Below are positions 42,745-51,235 of a stretch of DNA of 64,000 nucleotides, one piece after another. Where the stretch lies: assembly GCF_013041615.1 (NCBI RefSeq), contig NZ_JABEPQ010000002.1, positions 806,001 through 870,000 on the forward strand, given 5' to 3'. Made by a program: the position numbers and the translations under genes. This DNA comes from Knoellia koreensis. Lineage in GTDB: Bacteria > Actinomycetota > Actinomycetes > Actinomycetales > Dermatophilaceae. Each line of letters begins with the position of its first letter. Position 1 is the first letter of the stretch. The notes under the pieces are model-generated. The model had not been told where the DNA came from. It was given only the letters and a program-made list of their open reading frames with translations, and made no database searches.

Positions 42745-43428
42745 TCAGCCTCGCAGTGCGGCTGCCGCCGCGGCGAGGGACTCGATTCGGGCCCAGTCGC
42801 CTTGTGCCACAGCGTCCTTCGGCGTGATCCACGATCCGCCGACGCACCCCACGTTGGGCAGCCCCAGCCAGTCGACAGCCGTGTCGGGCGTGATCCCACC
42901 GGTCGGGCAGAACCGCAGCTGCGGGCACGGCCCGGCCACCGACGTGAGGTAGTCGCGACCGCCGCTCGCCACGGCGGGGAAGAACTTCTGCACCTCGAGC
43001 CCGGCTTCGGCCAGGGTCAGCATCTCGGTCAGGGTGCCGGCGCCGGCGAGCAGCGGCAGCCCCGAGGCCAGCGCCGACTCGAGCAGCTTCGGGGGCGACC
43101 CGGGCGTGACGATGAACTGCGCGCCGGCGTCGACCACCTGCTGCACCTGCTCGGGCCGCACCACCGTGCCGGCCCCGACGACGATCCCCTCGACCTCCGA
43201 GGCCACCGCCTCGATGGCACCCAGCCCCGCCTCCGAGCGCAGCGTCAGCTCGATGACGCGTATGCCGCCGCGCAGCAGCGCCTGCGCCAGCGGCACCGCC
43301 TGCGCGACGTCGTCGACCACGACGACCGGGATGACCGGCGACAGGGCGAGGACGTCGGCCTCGCTGGTGATGACGGGCTTGGCCGAAACCCCTTGCGAGG
43401 CAGGGACATTGGTGGTGGTCGCGCTCAT
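42745..43428 (-). CDS. eda: 2-dehydro-3-deoxy-phosphogluconate (KDPG) aldolase
   Basis: Cleaves KDPG to pyruvate and glyceraldehyde 3-phosphate, the second specific step of the Entner-Doudoroff pathway. 227 residues. The Schiff-base lysine is Lys148 in EVQKFFPA, the base Glu60 lies in RVIELTLRS, and TGGITPD closes the phosphate site. A ~22-residue N-terminal extension precedes the barrel. Its ATG overlaps the edd stop (ATGA), giving strict co-translation. Confidence 0.95.
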   Translation of the reverse strand: MSATTTNVPASQGVSAKPVITSEADVLALSPVIPVVVVDDVAQAVPLAQALLRGGIRVIELTLRSEAGLGAIEAVASEVEGIVVGAGTVVRPEQVQQVVDAGAQFIVTPGSPPKLLESALASGLPLLAGAGTLTEMLTLAEAGLEVQKFFPAVASGGRDYLTSVAGPCPQLRFCPTGGITPDTAVDWLGLPNVGCVGGSWITPKDAVAQGDWARIESLAAAAAALRG

Positions 43429-45329
43429 CGGGTCTCCTCCGTCAGGGCAGTCTGGTCGGCGGGCACCGCCGCGGTGTGGTCGAACTCGGGTCCGAGCGCG
43501 CCGAACACGTGCGCGCCCTCGTCGGCCCGCCCGACCGCGGAACGCATCGGTGCGAACAGCTCGCGCCCGGTGCCGATGCCGTCCGCGGTGACCCGGGGCT
43601 CGGGCAGCCGGGCAGCGAACTCGTCCTCGTCGACCAGCACGTCGAGCCGGCCGGTGAGCGAGTCGACCCGCACGACGTCACCATCACGGACCTTGGCGAT
43701 CGGACCGGCGTGCACCGACTCGGGTGTGACGTGGATGGCGGCCGGGATCGAGCCGGATGCGCCACTCATGCGTCCATCGGTGACGAGCGCGACGGCATAC
43801 CCACGCTTTTGCAGCACCCCGAGCGAGGGGGTCAGGGCGTGCAGCTCGGGCATCCCGTTGGCGGACGGCCCCTGCTCGCGGATCACGACGACGACGTCGC
43901 GGTCGAGCTCGCGGCGCGAGAACGCCTGGAGGAAGCCGACCTGGTCGGTGAAGACGCGGGCGGGCGCCTCGACGATGCGGTGCTCGGGCGCGACCGCCGA
44001 GGTCTTGATGACGGCGTGGCCGAGGGTGCCGCGCAGCACCTTGAGGCCGCCGTCGGGCTCGAACGGGTCGGAGGCGGGGCGCAGGACGTCGAGGTCCCCG
44101 GATTCCGCCCCGGCGTCGACGAATTCGAGCCGACCGTCGGTATCGAGAACCGGCCGCTGGCTGTATCGGTGCAGGCCCTCGCCGGCGAGCGTGAGCACGT
44201 CCTCGTGCGCGAGTCCGGCCTCGAGCAGGGTGCGGACGAGGAACGGCGTGCCACCGGCCGCGTGGAAGTGGTTCACGTCGGCCGACCCGTTGGGGTAGAT
44301 CCGGGCGACGAGCGGCACGACGGTCGCGAGGTCGTCGAAGTCCTCCCACGTGAGGTCGATGCCGGCCGCCGCAGCCATCGAGATGAGGTGCATCGTGTGG
44401 TTGGTCGAACCACCGGTCGCGAGCAGCGCGACGATGCCGTTGACCACGGCCTTCTCGTCGACGATCTGCCCTGTGCCATAACGGTTCTCGCTCGCGGCGA
44501 TCTCGATGACGCGGCGCGTCGTGGCGTCGGTGAGCGCGTCCCGCAGCGGGTCGTCGGGCGAGACGAACGCCGCTCCAGGCAGGTGCAGGCCCATGACGTC
44601 CATCAGCACCTGGTTGGAGTTGGCGGTGCCGTAGAACGTGCAGGTGCCCGGCGAGTGGTACGACGCCACCTCGCTCGCGAGGAGCTCGTCGCGCCCGACC
44701 TCGCCCGCGGCATACGCCTTGCGGGTCTCCGCCTTCTCGGCGTTGGAGCGGCCGCTGGACATCGGCCCGGCTGGCACGAGCGCCGCCGGCAGGTGGCCGA
44801 ACGACAGCGCGCCCGCGACGAGGCCCGGCACGATCTTGTCGCACACGCCGAGCAGCAGCGCGGCGTCGAAGACGTCGTGGGACAACGCGATCGCCGTTGA
44901 CATGGCGATGACGTCGCGGCTGAACAGGCTGAGCTCCATGCCCGCCCGGCCCTGGGTGATGCCGTCGCACATGGCCGGCACCCCGCCCGCGACGCGGGCG
45001 ACCGCACCGAGCTCGCGCGCGGTCGCCTTGACCTGCTGCGGGTAGTGCTCGAACGGCGCATGCGCCGACAGCATGTCGTTGTAGGCCGTGACGATGCCGA
45101 GGCTGACCCCGGTCTCGGCGGACAGGACGGCGCGGTCGTCGCCGCCGCACGCCGCGACGGCGTGCGCCAGGTTGGAGCAGCCGAGGTCGGTGCGCGCCGG
45201 GCGCAGGCTCAGCTCCGAGGCTGCGCGGGAAAGACGGCCCAGGTATGCCGTGCGGCTGGCGCGGCTGCGCTCGGTCACCCGGGCGGTGACGTCGGCGACG
45301 ACAGGGTGGATCGCAGTGGGGGTGGCCAT
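43425..45329 (-). CDS. edd: 6-phosphogluconate dehydratase
   Basis: Dehydrates 6-phosphogluconate to KDPG; 634 residues, the usual length of the IlvD/Edd family. Iron-sulphur and active-site segments are visible: VTAYNDMLSAHAPFEHYP, GGVPAMCDGITQG, DAALLLGVCDKIVPGL, SPGTCTFYGTANSNQ and the C-terminal VTDGRMSGASGSIPAAIHV. The ATG at 45329 is chosen for AGGAG 5 nt upstream. It forms a two-gene operon with eda; no zwf, pgl or gnd is next to it. Confidence 0.95.
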   Translation of the reverse strand: MATPTAIHPVVADVTARVTERSRASRTAYLGRLSRAASELSLRPARTDLGCSNLAHAVAACGGDDRAVLSAETGVSLGIVTAYNDMLSAHAPFEHYPQQVKATARELGAVARVAGGVPAMCDGITQGRAGMELSLFSRDVIAMSTAIALSHDVFDAALLLGVCDKIVPGLVAGALSFGHLPAALVPAGPMSSGRSNAEKAETRKAYAAGEVGRDELLASEVASYHSPGTCTFYGTANSNQVLMDVMGLHLPGAAFVSPDDPLRDALTDATTRRVIEIAASENRYGTGQIVDEKAVVNGIVALLATGGSTNHTMHLISMAAAAGIDLTWEDFDDLATVVPLVARIYPNGSADVNHFHAAGGTPFLVRTLLEAGLAHEDVLTLAGEGLHRYSQRPVLDTDGRLEFVDAGAESGDLDVLRPASDPFEPDGGLKVLRGTLGHAVIKTSAVAPEHRIVEAPARVFTDQVGFLQAFSRRELDRDVVVVIREQGPSANGMPELHALTPSLGVLQKRGYAVALVTDGRMSGASGSIPAAIHVTPESVHAGPIAKVRDGDVVRVDSLTGRLDVLVDEDEFAARLPEPRVTADGIGTGRELFAPMRSAVGRADEGAHVFGALGPEFDHTAAVPADQTALTEETR

Positions 45330-45513
45330 GGGGCTCCTGGTGGTCAGGCCCTGGACGGGTCGTGGTCGGCGGTCGGTGTGGACGGACCGCGGACGACGAC
45401 GATGGCGCACCGCGTGTGACTGCGATCACAGTGTGCGGACGCCCGGGGCGCCCATGTCCACCCGTTCCGGCATACGGACGCGTAGCCATCCGAGGACTCC
45501 ATCGGGGCGCTTC

Positions 45514-45588
45514 CCGCAATACGGGGGTTGCGTGCATGAAACGGGTGTTCCTGACCCCCGTTTCATGCACGCAACCCCCGTATTGCGG
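45514..45588. repeat. Perfect 32-bp intergenic palindrome, family 1 copy B
   Basis: 45514-45545 and 45557-45588 are exact complements with an 11-nt loop, starting one base past the pdxH stop. The outer 21 or so bases match the element at 11313-11373; the inner bases (ATGAAAC with GTTTCAT) differ from that copy in both arms. It can act as the pdxH terminator and separates it from edd. Confidence 0.9.
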
Positions 45589-45589
45589 C

Positions 45590-46288
45590 TCAGGGTTGGC
45601 GGCGAGACACCTGCCAAGCAGCGGCCTCGTCGAGCGATCCTGCACCGACCCGGGTGAACACCAGCCGGTCGTGCAGCCGGTTGCGCCGACCACCCCAGAA
45701 CTCGACCTCGTCGCACCGGATCCGGTAGCCACCCCAGGCGTCGGGGACGGGCACGTCGTCGGCGCGGCCCCGGTCCGGCCACCGCGCGGCATACCGGTCA
45801 TAGGCCTCCTCGAGTCCCTCGCGACCCGAGATCGGCTGGGACTGGTGCGACGCCCACGCGGAGATGCGCGACCCCCACGGGCGGCTGCCGAAGTAGTCCG
45901 TCAGCTCCTCGCGCCCCAAGGGCTCGGCCATGCCACGGAACCGGATGGCGCGGAACATCGCCGGCCAGGTCAGCGAGGCGGCGATGGCCGGATTCCCAGC
46001 CAGCTCAAGGCCTTTCGTCGAGTCGGTGCTCGTGACGAACCCGGGCCCACGCTCGTCGAAGAACCGCATGAGCACGGTGCGAACGTTCGGCCGGCCGGAG
46101 CCGTCGACGGTCGCGACCGACAGGGCCGCCGGCTCCGGCACGTCGTCGCGCACCTGCGACCGGGCGATGGCGTCGTCGACCCACCGACGGGCCTGTAGCC
46201 ACGGGGTCGGCGCCAGCTCGGCCTCCGACAGCCCCTCACCCTCGTAGTCAGTGCGCACAGCGTCGACGCGCAGCACATCATCATCCAT
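45590..46288 (-). CDS. pdxH: Pyridoxamine 5'-phosphate oxidase
   Basis: FMN enzyme making pyridoxal 5'-phosphate; 232 residues. Family segments: RPNVRTVLMRFFDERGPGFV, TDSTKGLELAGNP, RFRGMAEPL, SRPWGSRISAWASHQSQPIS and the C-terminal VEFWGGRRNRLHDRLVF. The ATG has TAATCT about 6 nt upstream on the minus strand, consistent with a leaderless transcript. Divergent from the 46335 gene. Confidence 0.95.
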   Translation of the reverse strand: MDDDVLRVDAVRTDYEGEGLSEAELAPTPWLQARRWVDDAIARSQVRDDVPEPAALSVATVDGSGRPNVRTVLMRFFDERGPGFVTSTDSTKGLELAGNPAIAASLTWPAMFRAIRFRGMAEPLGREELTDYFGSRPWGSRISAWASHQSQPISGREGLEEAYDRYAARWPDRGRADDVPVPDAWGGYRIRCDEVEFWGGRRNRLHDRLVFTRVGAGSLDEAAAWQVSRRQP

Positions 46289-46334
46289 GCCCCGAGATTA
46301 GGGTGAAGGCAAAGCCATCGGGTCAGGAGGAGCC

Positions 46335-46748
46335 ATGCCGGGCAAGGGGCAGGCCGCAGGTCGCATCATCAAGTGGGGCGTGAAGTACGGCCCGCACGTC
46401 GTCGTGCTGGCGCAGCAGGCGAAGGAGCCGGCCATGAAGGCCGCCCAGTCGGCGCTCGACCGGCAGAAGGCCAAGCGTCGCGCCATCGAGCACGCCACCA
46501 CGGTGCGCGACGGGTCGGTGCTCAAGACGTTCGACCCGACCAACCCGCACGGCGAGCCGGTGTGGGTCGTCTTCTCCGGTGACGACCCGATCGCCGCCCA
46601 CCCGGCCACGACCACGCCGATCGCGCAGCTCATCGCCAACAGCGACCTGGCGATGCGCACGCGCCCCTCCGACCTCCCGAGCCCGGCGGACCGGCTGCGC
46701 CAGCTCCCCAAGAACCTCCCCCGACGCCCCGGCCAACCCAGGCCGTGA
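46335..46748 (+). CDS. Hypothetical protein
   Basis: Basic protein of 137 residues, no signal peptide. The N-terminal half is helical and Lys/Arg-rich (AMKAAQSALDRQKAKRRAIE); the middle has GEPVWVVFSGDDPIAAHP, perhaps a small beta sheet. I do not recognise the family. GGAGGAG lies directly before the ATG. Its stop overlaps the GTG of the MpaB-like gene (GTGA), so the two are coupled. Confidence 0.65.
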   Translation: MPGKGQAAGRIIKWGVKYGPHVVVLAQQAKEPAMKAAQSALDRQKAKRRAIEHATTVRDGSVLKTFDPTNPHGEPVWVVFSGDDPIAAHPATTTPIAQLIANSDLAMRTRPSDLPSPADRLRQLPKNLPRRPGQPRP

Positions 46749-47617
46749 TCACGGACCTTCCCGACGCAGCACGTCGCCAGCTGGGCCGGGCGGTGCGCTC
46801 ACGCGTGGCCGGCCCGGACGCAGAGGCCAAGGCCGACCGGATCTGGCGCACCGAGGGCGAGCGCTGGTTCTCCCCCGGCGACCCCATCTGGAAGGTGCAC
46901 GCGGACGCGGCGATGTTCCCCGCCGGCATACGCGCCCTGCTCCTGCAGTCGCTGCACCCGCTTGCGATGGCGGGCGTCGCCGCCCACTCGGGGTACAAGG
47001 GCGACGCGTGGGGGCGGCTGCAGCGCACGAGCGAGTTCCTCGCGACGACGACGTTCGGCACCGTCGACGACGCCGAGCAGGCGATCCGGCGAGTCCGGGC
47101 CATCCACCGGCGGGTGCGCGGGACCGCGCCCGACGGTCGCCCGTATGCCGCGAGCGACCCACACCTGCTGCGCTGGGTCCACGTCGCCGAGGCCGACAGC
47201 TTCCTCACCGCCTACCAGCACTACGCCGCCACCCCACTCGACGACGCCGAGGCGGACCGCTACGTCGAGCAGGCGGCCCTGGTCGCGGGTTTGCTGGGTG
47301 TCGAGGACGCGCCGACCACGGTCGCCGGGCTGCGCGCGGCGATCGAGTCCTACCGACCCGAGCTCGAGGGCACGCCGGCCGCGCGCGAGGCTGCGCGGTT
47401 CCTGCTCGTGAGCCCGCCGCTGCCCCTTGCGGCCAGGCCCGGGTATGCCGCGTTGGCAGCGGGTGCCGTGTCGATGCTCCCCTGGTGGGCGCGGTGGCCG
47501 TTGCGGCTGCCGTGGCTGCCGGTGACCGAGCAGCTCGTGGGCCGACGGGTCGGCGGGGTGGCCACCAGCGTCGTCCGCTGGGCCATGCAGGCCGAGGACC
47601 CGCGCCGCCTGTCCTGA
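46745..47617 (+). CDS. DUF2236/oxygenase MpaB-family protein
   Basis: Helical protein of 290 residues of the latex-clearing-protein/MpaB family, which includes b-type haem oxygenases; many members are uncharacterised. Family pattern: DPIWKVHADAAMFPAGIRAL, LQSLHPLAMAGVAAHSGY, then RTSEFLATTTFGT and LLRWVHVAEADSFLTAYQHY. The His residues are candidate haem ligands. The GTG overlaps the upstream stop. An FAD oxidoreductase gene follows 69 nt later. Confidence 0.88.
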   Translation: MITDLPDAARRQLGRAVRSRVAGPDAEAKADRIWRTEGERWFSPGDPIWKVHADAAMFPAGIRALLLQSLHPLAMAGVAAHSGYKGDAWGRLQRTSEFLATTTFGTVDDAEQAIRRVRAIHRRVRGTAPDGRPYAASDPHLLRWVHVAEADSFLTAYQHYAATPLDDAEADRYVEQAALVAGLLGVEDAPTTVAGLRAAIESYRPELEGTPAAREAARFLLVSPPLPLAARPGYAALAAGAVSMLPWWARWPLRLPWLPVTEQLVGRRVGGVATSVVRWAMQAEDPRRLS

Positions 47618-47686
47618 CCGGCGGGCGCGAGAACAACGTCGGCGCGCAGCGGTTGTCGGCCCGCTCGCTTGGGTAGCGTGACGAGC

Positions 47687-49273
47687 ATGCAGACCGTCGA
47701 CGCCGTGGTCATCGGAGCCGGGCACCACGGGCTCGTCTCAGCGGCCGTCCTCGCCGACGCCGGCTGGGACGTGCTGGTGCTGGAAGCCCGGGACCAGGTC
47801 GGCGGTGCGGTCGCCTCGGTCGACCGGGACGGCTGGGTGATGGACGAGTTCTCGGCCTGCTACCCGCTCGCGGTCGCGTCGCCCGTGCTGCGCGGACTCG
47901 ACCTGGAGGCCCACGGGCTGCGCTGGGCCACGCCCGACAACGTCGTGGCCCACGTCGGGCGGCCCGACGACACGGTGGGCGCGCTCCTGCAGCGCGACCC
48001 GACCGCGACGGCTGCGGCGCTGGAGGCTGACCACCCCGGCGACGGCGCGGCCTGGCTCGAGCTGGTCGACCTGTGGCGCACGGTGCGCGACCCGCTCCTC
48101 GACGCGCTGCTCACCCGGTGGCCGCCCGTGCGCGCCGCCGGCCGGATGGTCGGCAATGTCGGCGGACGCGAGTTCCCGCGCGTGGCAAGGGAGTTCATCC
48201 TCCCCGCCCACCGCATGTGGCACCACCGCTTCGGCGGTGAACGCGCCCGGTCGTTGCTGGCCGGCAACGCCGCCCACGCCGACATCCCCCTGTCGGCACC
48301 GGGCAGTGGCATCTTCGCCTTCCTCATGACGATGCTCGCCCAGGACGTCGGGTTCCCGTCGCCCGTGGGCGGGGCCGGCGAGCTGGCCACGGCGCTGCGG
48401 CGCCGCGCGGAGGCCGCCGGTGCAGTCGTCGAGACCGACGAGCCGGTAGGCCGCGTGGTCACCTCCGCCGGTCGGGTCGCCGGGGTGGTCACCGCCTCCG
48501 GCCGACGGATCGCGGCCCGGCGCGCGGTGATCGCCGACACCAGCGCCCCCGCGCTCTTCCAGCAGTTGCTGACGTCGGACCAGGTGCCGCCAGGGTTGTT
48601 GCGGGACCTCGAGTCGTTCGAGTGGGACCTGCCGACGGTCAAGGTCAACCTGCGCCTGTCGGCACCCCTGCCGTGGACTGCGCAGTCGGCCCGCGGCGCC
48701 GGTGTCGTGCACGTCGGCCGCGACAGCGCGGGGCTCGTGCGGTGGGGCGCCGACCTCGAGGCCGGCGTCATCCCGGACGAGCCGTTCGCCCTGCTGGGCC
48801 AGATGACGACCACCGACGCCAGCCGGTCCCCCGACGGCACCGAGACGGTCTGGCTCTACTCGCACCTGCCCCGCGAGGTCACCGACGACGCCAGCGCCAA
48901 CCGGCTCGCCGACCAGCTCGGGGTGATGCTCGACCGGTTCGCACCCGGGTGGCGCGACCTGGTCGTGGACGGCTGGGTGCAGCTGCCGTCCGACCTGGCC
49001 GGCGCCGACGCCAACCTCGTTGGCGGCGCGGTCGGCGGGGGCACGTCGCAGCTGCAGCAACAGCTGGTGTTTCGCCCGACCATCGGCCTGGGCGGCCCTC
49101 GCACCCCCGTCGCCGGGCTCTACTTGGGCAGCGCGGGCGCCCACCCCGGGGGCGGTGTCCACGGCGGCTGCGGCTACCTCGCAGCGCGCGCCGCGCTGTC
49201 CGACCACGCCTGGTGGGGTCGCCCCCGCGCGAAGGCTGAGCTCGCCGCCCTGCACTGGCTGCACGGCCGCTGA
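47687..49273 (+). CDS. FAD-dependent NAD(P)/FAD oxidoreductase, phytoene desaturase-like
   Basis: Flavoprotein of 528 residues. It opens with the dinucleotide motif VVIGAGHHGLVSAAVLADAG and the GG doublet in LEARDQVGGAVAS, and ends with GLYLGSAGAHPGGGVHGGCG, the pattern of carotenoid desaturase/isomerase-like oxidoreductases (COG1233). The substrate is unknown; no carotenoid genes are adjacent. TAGCGT about 7 nt before the ATG suggests a leaderless transcript. Confidence 0.9.
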   Translation: MQTVDAVVIGAGHHGLVSAAVLADAGWDVLVLEARDQVGGAVASVDRDGWVMDEFSACYPLAVASPVLRGLDLEAHGLRWATPDNVVAHVGRPDDTVGALLQRDPTATAAALEADHPGDGAAWLELVDLWRTVRDPLLDALLTRWPPVRAAGRMVGNVGGREFPRVAREFILPAHRMWHHRFGGERARSLLAGNAAHADIPLSAPGSGIFAFLMTMLAQDVGFPSPVGGAGELATALRRRAEAAGAVVETDEPVGRVVTSAGRVAGVVTASGRRIAARRAVIADTSAPALFQQLLTSDQVPPGLLRDLESFEWDLPTVKVNLRLSAPLPWTAQSARGAGVVHVGRDSAGLVRWGADLEAGVIPDEPFALLGQMTTTDASRSPDGTETVWLYSHLPREVTDDASANRLADQLGVMLDRFAPGWRDLVVDGWVQLPSDLAGADANLVGGAVGGGTSQLQQQLVFRPTIGLGGPRTPVAGLYLGSAGAHPGGGVHGGCGYLAARAALSDHAWWGRPRAKAELAALHWLHGR

Positions 49274-49366
49274 CCACCCGGGTGGGGGTATCCGCGCGGC
49301 CCACCTGCCTGCAAGAGGCATCGGTGAGCACGCGGCATACCCGTCGCAGTATTTTTCGCGAGTCGA

Positions 49367-49393
49367 TGTCGAAAGCCGCGCTTCCCGCTCGAC
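49367..49393 (+). promoter_or_regulatory. Candidate ECF42 promoter upstream of the DGPF gene
   Basis: TGTCGA (49367-49372) followed after 17 nt by CGAC (49390-49393), matching my recollection of the ECF42 target consensus (TGTCGA at -35, CGA plus one base at -10), 47 nt before the DGPF gene start. Confidence 0.55.
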
Positions 49394-49439
49394 GTACGGG
49401 CACGAAGAGCTCCACCCACCTAGCAAAGGACTGATCGAG

Positions 49440-49817
49440 ATGCCGCGTTTCATGGGATTCGTACGGATGGAAGAAGGACAGGGCAACCCGCCGCAGGCCC
49501 TGTTCGACGCGATGGACGAGTACATCGGCAAGGAGGCCGCGGCCGGCCACTTCCTCGATGGCGGCGGGCTCTACGGCACCGAGGACGCCGTCAACTTCGT
49601 CGTCAAGAAGGGCGAGGTGACGAGGGTCGACGGCCCGTACGCCGAGTCCAAGGAGGTCGTCGGCGGCTGGGCGATCATGCAGTACGACTCACTCGAGGAG
49701 GCCATCGCGGGCCAGCAGGACTTCGCCGAGCTGCACCGCAAGTACTGGCCCGAGGTGTCGATGGTCGCCACGCTGCGCCAGATCCCGGACGAGCCGCCCA
49801 CGCCCGCCGAGGACTGA
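49440..49817 (+). CDS. YCII/DGPF-domain protein
   Basis: Small cytosolic protein of 125 residues with the DGPF signature in variant form, VTRVDGPYAESKEVVGGW, and the ferredoxin-like YCII layout (FMGFVRMEEG, FAELHRKYWP). Function is unknown; these genes are the regular partners and targets of ECF42 sigma factors. AAAGGA lies 8 nt before the ATG, and a sigma-type promoter motif precedes it. The ECF42 gene follows 105 nt downstream. Confidence 0.88.
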   Translation: MPRFMGFVRMEEGQGNPPQALFDAMDEYIGKEAAAGHFLDGGGLYGTEDAVNFVVKKGEVTRVDGPYAESKEVVGGWAIMQYDSLEEAIAGQQDFAELHRKYWPEVSMVATLRQIPDEPPTPAED

Positions 49818-49834
49818 CGCACCGCCCTCGCTTG

Positions 49835-49876
49835 CGTCTGCGTGAGTGGTTGCCATAGCCACGACTCACGCAGACG
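49835..49876. repeat. Intergenic palindrome, family 2 copy B
   Basis: CGTCTGCGTGAGT (49835-49847) pairs with its complement at 49864-49876; the loop holds the GGTTGCCAT-GCCAC core also seen in copy A. It lies between the DGPF and ECF genes and could attenuate read-through. Confidence 0.8.
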
Positions 49877-49921
49877 TTGCGGGTATGCCGCGGGGTCACC
49901 GCCGCCCCCTACGCTCGCCTC

Positions 49922-51235
49922 ATGCCCGAGGCCAGCACGAGCGACACCGCGACCGCTGAGGCGATCACGGCCACCTGGCGCGCGGAGTCGGCGCGGCTCG
50001 TCGGCGCGCTGACCCGCATGACCCGCAACGTCGACCTGGCCGAGGACCTCGCCCAGGACGCGCTCGTCGCCGCGCTCGAGCAGTGGCCAGGCCACGGCAT
50101 ACCGGGCAACCCGGCCGCGTGGCTCATGACCACCGCCAAGCGGCGCGGCATCGACCAGATCCGGCGCGCCGAGACGCTGCGCCGCAAGACCGCTGAGCTC
50201 GAGCACCAGGCCCGGGAGGAGGACCCCATGCCGGACCTCGACGCCCAGGTCGACCACATCGAGGACGACGTGCTGCGGCTGGTCTTCCTCTGCTGCCACC
50301 CGGCGCTGACCCCCGAGTCCCGCGCCGCGCTGACGCTGCGGCTCGTCGGCGGACTGACGACGACCGAGATCGCGCGCGGCTTCCTCGCCGCGGAATCGGC
50401 GATGGGACAACGGATCTCGCGTGCCAAGAAGACGCTGACCGAGGCACGGGCGGAGTTCGAGCTGCCCGTCGGAGCCGACCGCGAGAAGCGGCTCGACGAC
50501 GTGATGGCCGTGATCTACCTGATCTTCAACGAGGGGTATAGCGCGACCGCAGGCGACGACTGGATGCGCCCCGACCTGGCGCAGGAGGCGATGCGGCTCG
50601 CGCGGATGCTGGCCGATCTCGCGCCCGACGAGCCCGAGGTGCACGGCCTCCAGGCGTTGCTCGAGCTCCAGGGCTCGCGGATGGCGGCCCGCACCGACGA
50701 GGATGGCGAGCCGGTGCTGCTCGAGGACCAGGACCGCAGCCGCTGGGACGAGCTGCTGGTCCGCCGCGGGCTCGGCGCGCTGCGCAGGGCCGAGGCGTTG
50801 GCCGCGCGCGGCCGCCCGGTCGGCCGCTACTACCTGCAGGCCGCGATCGCCGCCCAGCACGCCCGCGCGGCCCGCGCCGAGGACACCGACTGGCGCGCCA
50901 TCGCGGGTCTTTACGACGTCCTCGCCCAGGCCGCGCCGGGGCCGGTCGTGGAGGTCAACCGGGCCGTCGCCCACGGGCGCGCGTTCGGGCCGGATGCGGG
51001 GCTGGCGGTCCTCGACGCGGTCGATCCCGACGCCCTCGGCGACTCGCCGGCCGTCCCGAGTGTCCGCGGTGACCTGCTGGCTCGCGCCGGCCGGCATACC
51101 GAGGCAGTAGAAGCCTTCACCGAGGCCGCGAGCCGCACCCGCAACGCCGGCGAGCGCACCCTCCTCGAGCGGCGGGCGCAGGAGTCACGCGAGGCGCTCG
51201 GCCAGGCGGGCGATCCCGGCCCGCAGCTCGGCTGA
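49922..51235 (+). CDS. ECF sigma factor, ECF42-like with C-terminal extension
   Basis: Alternative sigma factor of 437 residues. Region 2 (TRMTRNVDLAEDLAQDALVA, WLMTTAKRRGIDQIRR) and region 4 (TTTEIARGFLAAESAMGQRI) are followed by a ~240-residue extension: DUF6596-like segment (DDVMAVIYLIFNEGYSATAG) and TPR-like helices. This build plus the DGPF neighbour defines group ECF42, in which the extension replaces an anti-sigma factor as control element. No anti-sigma gene is seen. TACGCT 7 nt before the ATG suggests a leaderless mRNA. The 3' end overlaps the convergent pip remnant by ~50 nt. Confidence 0.88.
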   Translation: MPEASTSDTATAEAITATWRAESARLVGALTRMTRNVDLAEDLAQDALVAALEQWPGHGIPGNPAAWLMTTAKRRGIDQIRRAETLRRKTAELEHQAREEDPMPDLDAQVDHIEDDVLRLVFLCCHPALTPESRAALTLRLVGGLTTTEIARGFLAAESAMGQRISRAKKTLTEARAEFELPVGADREKRLDDVMAVIYLIFNEGYSATAGDDWMRPDLAQEAMRLARMLADLAPDEPEVHGLQALLELQGSRMAARTDEDGEPVLLEDQDRSRWDELLVRRGLGALRRAEALAARGRPVGRYYLQAAIAAQHARAARAEDTDWRAIAGLYDVLAQAAPGPVVEVNRAVAHGRAFGPDAGLAVLDAVDPDALGDSPAVPSVRGDLLARAGRHTEAVEAFTEAASRTRNAGERTLLERRAQESREALGQAGDPGPQLG

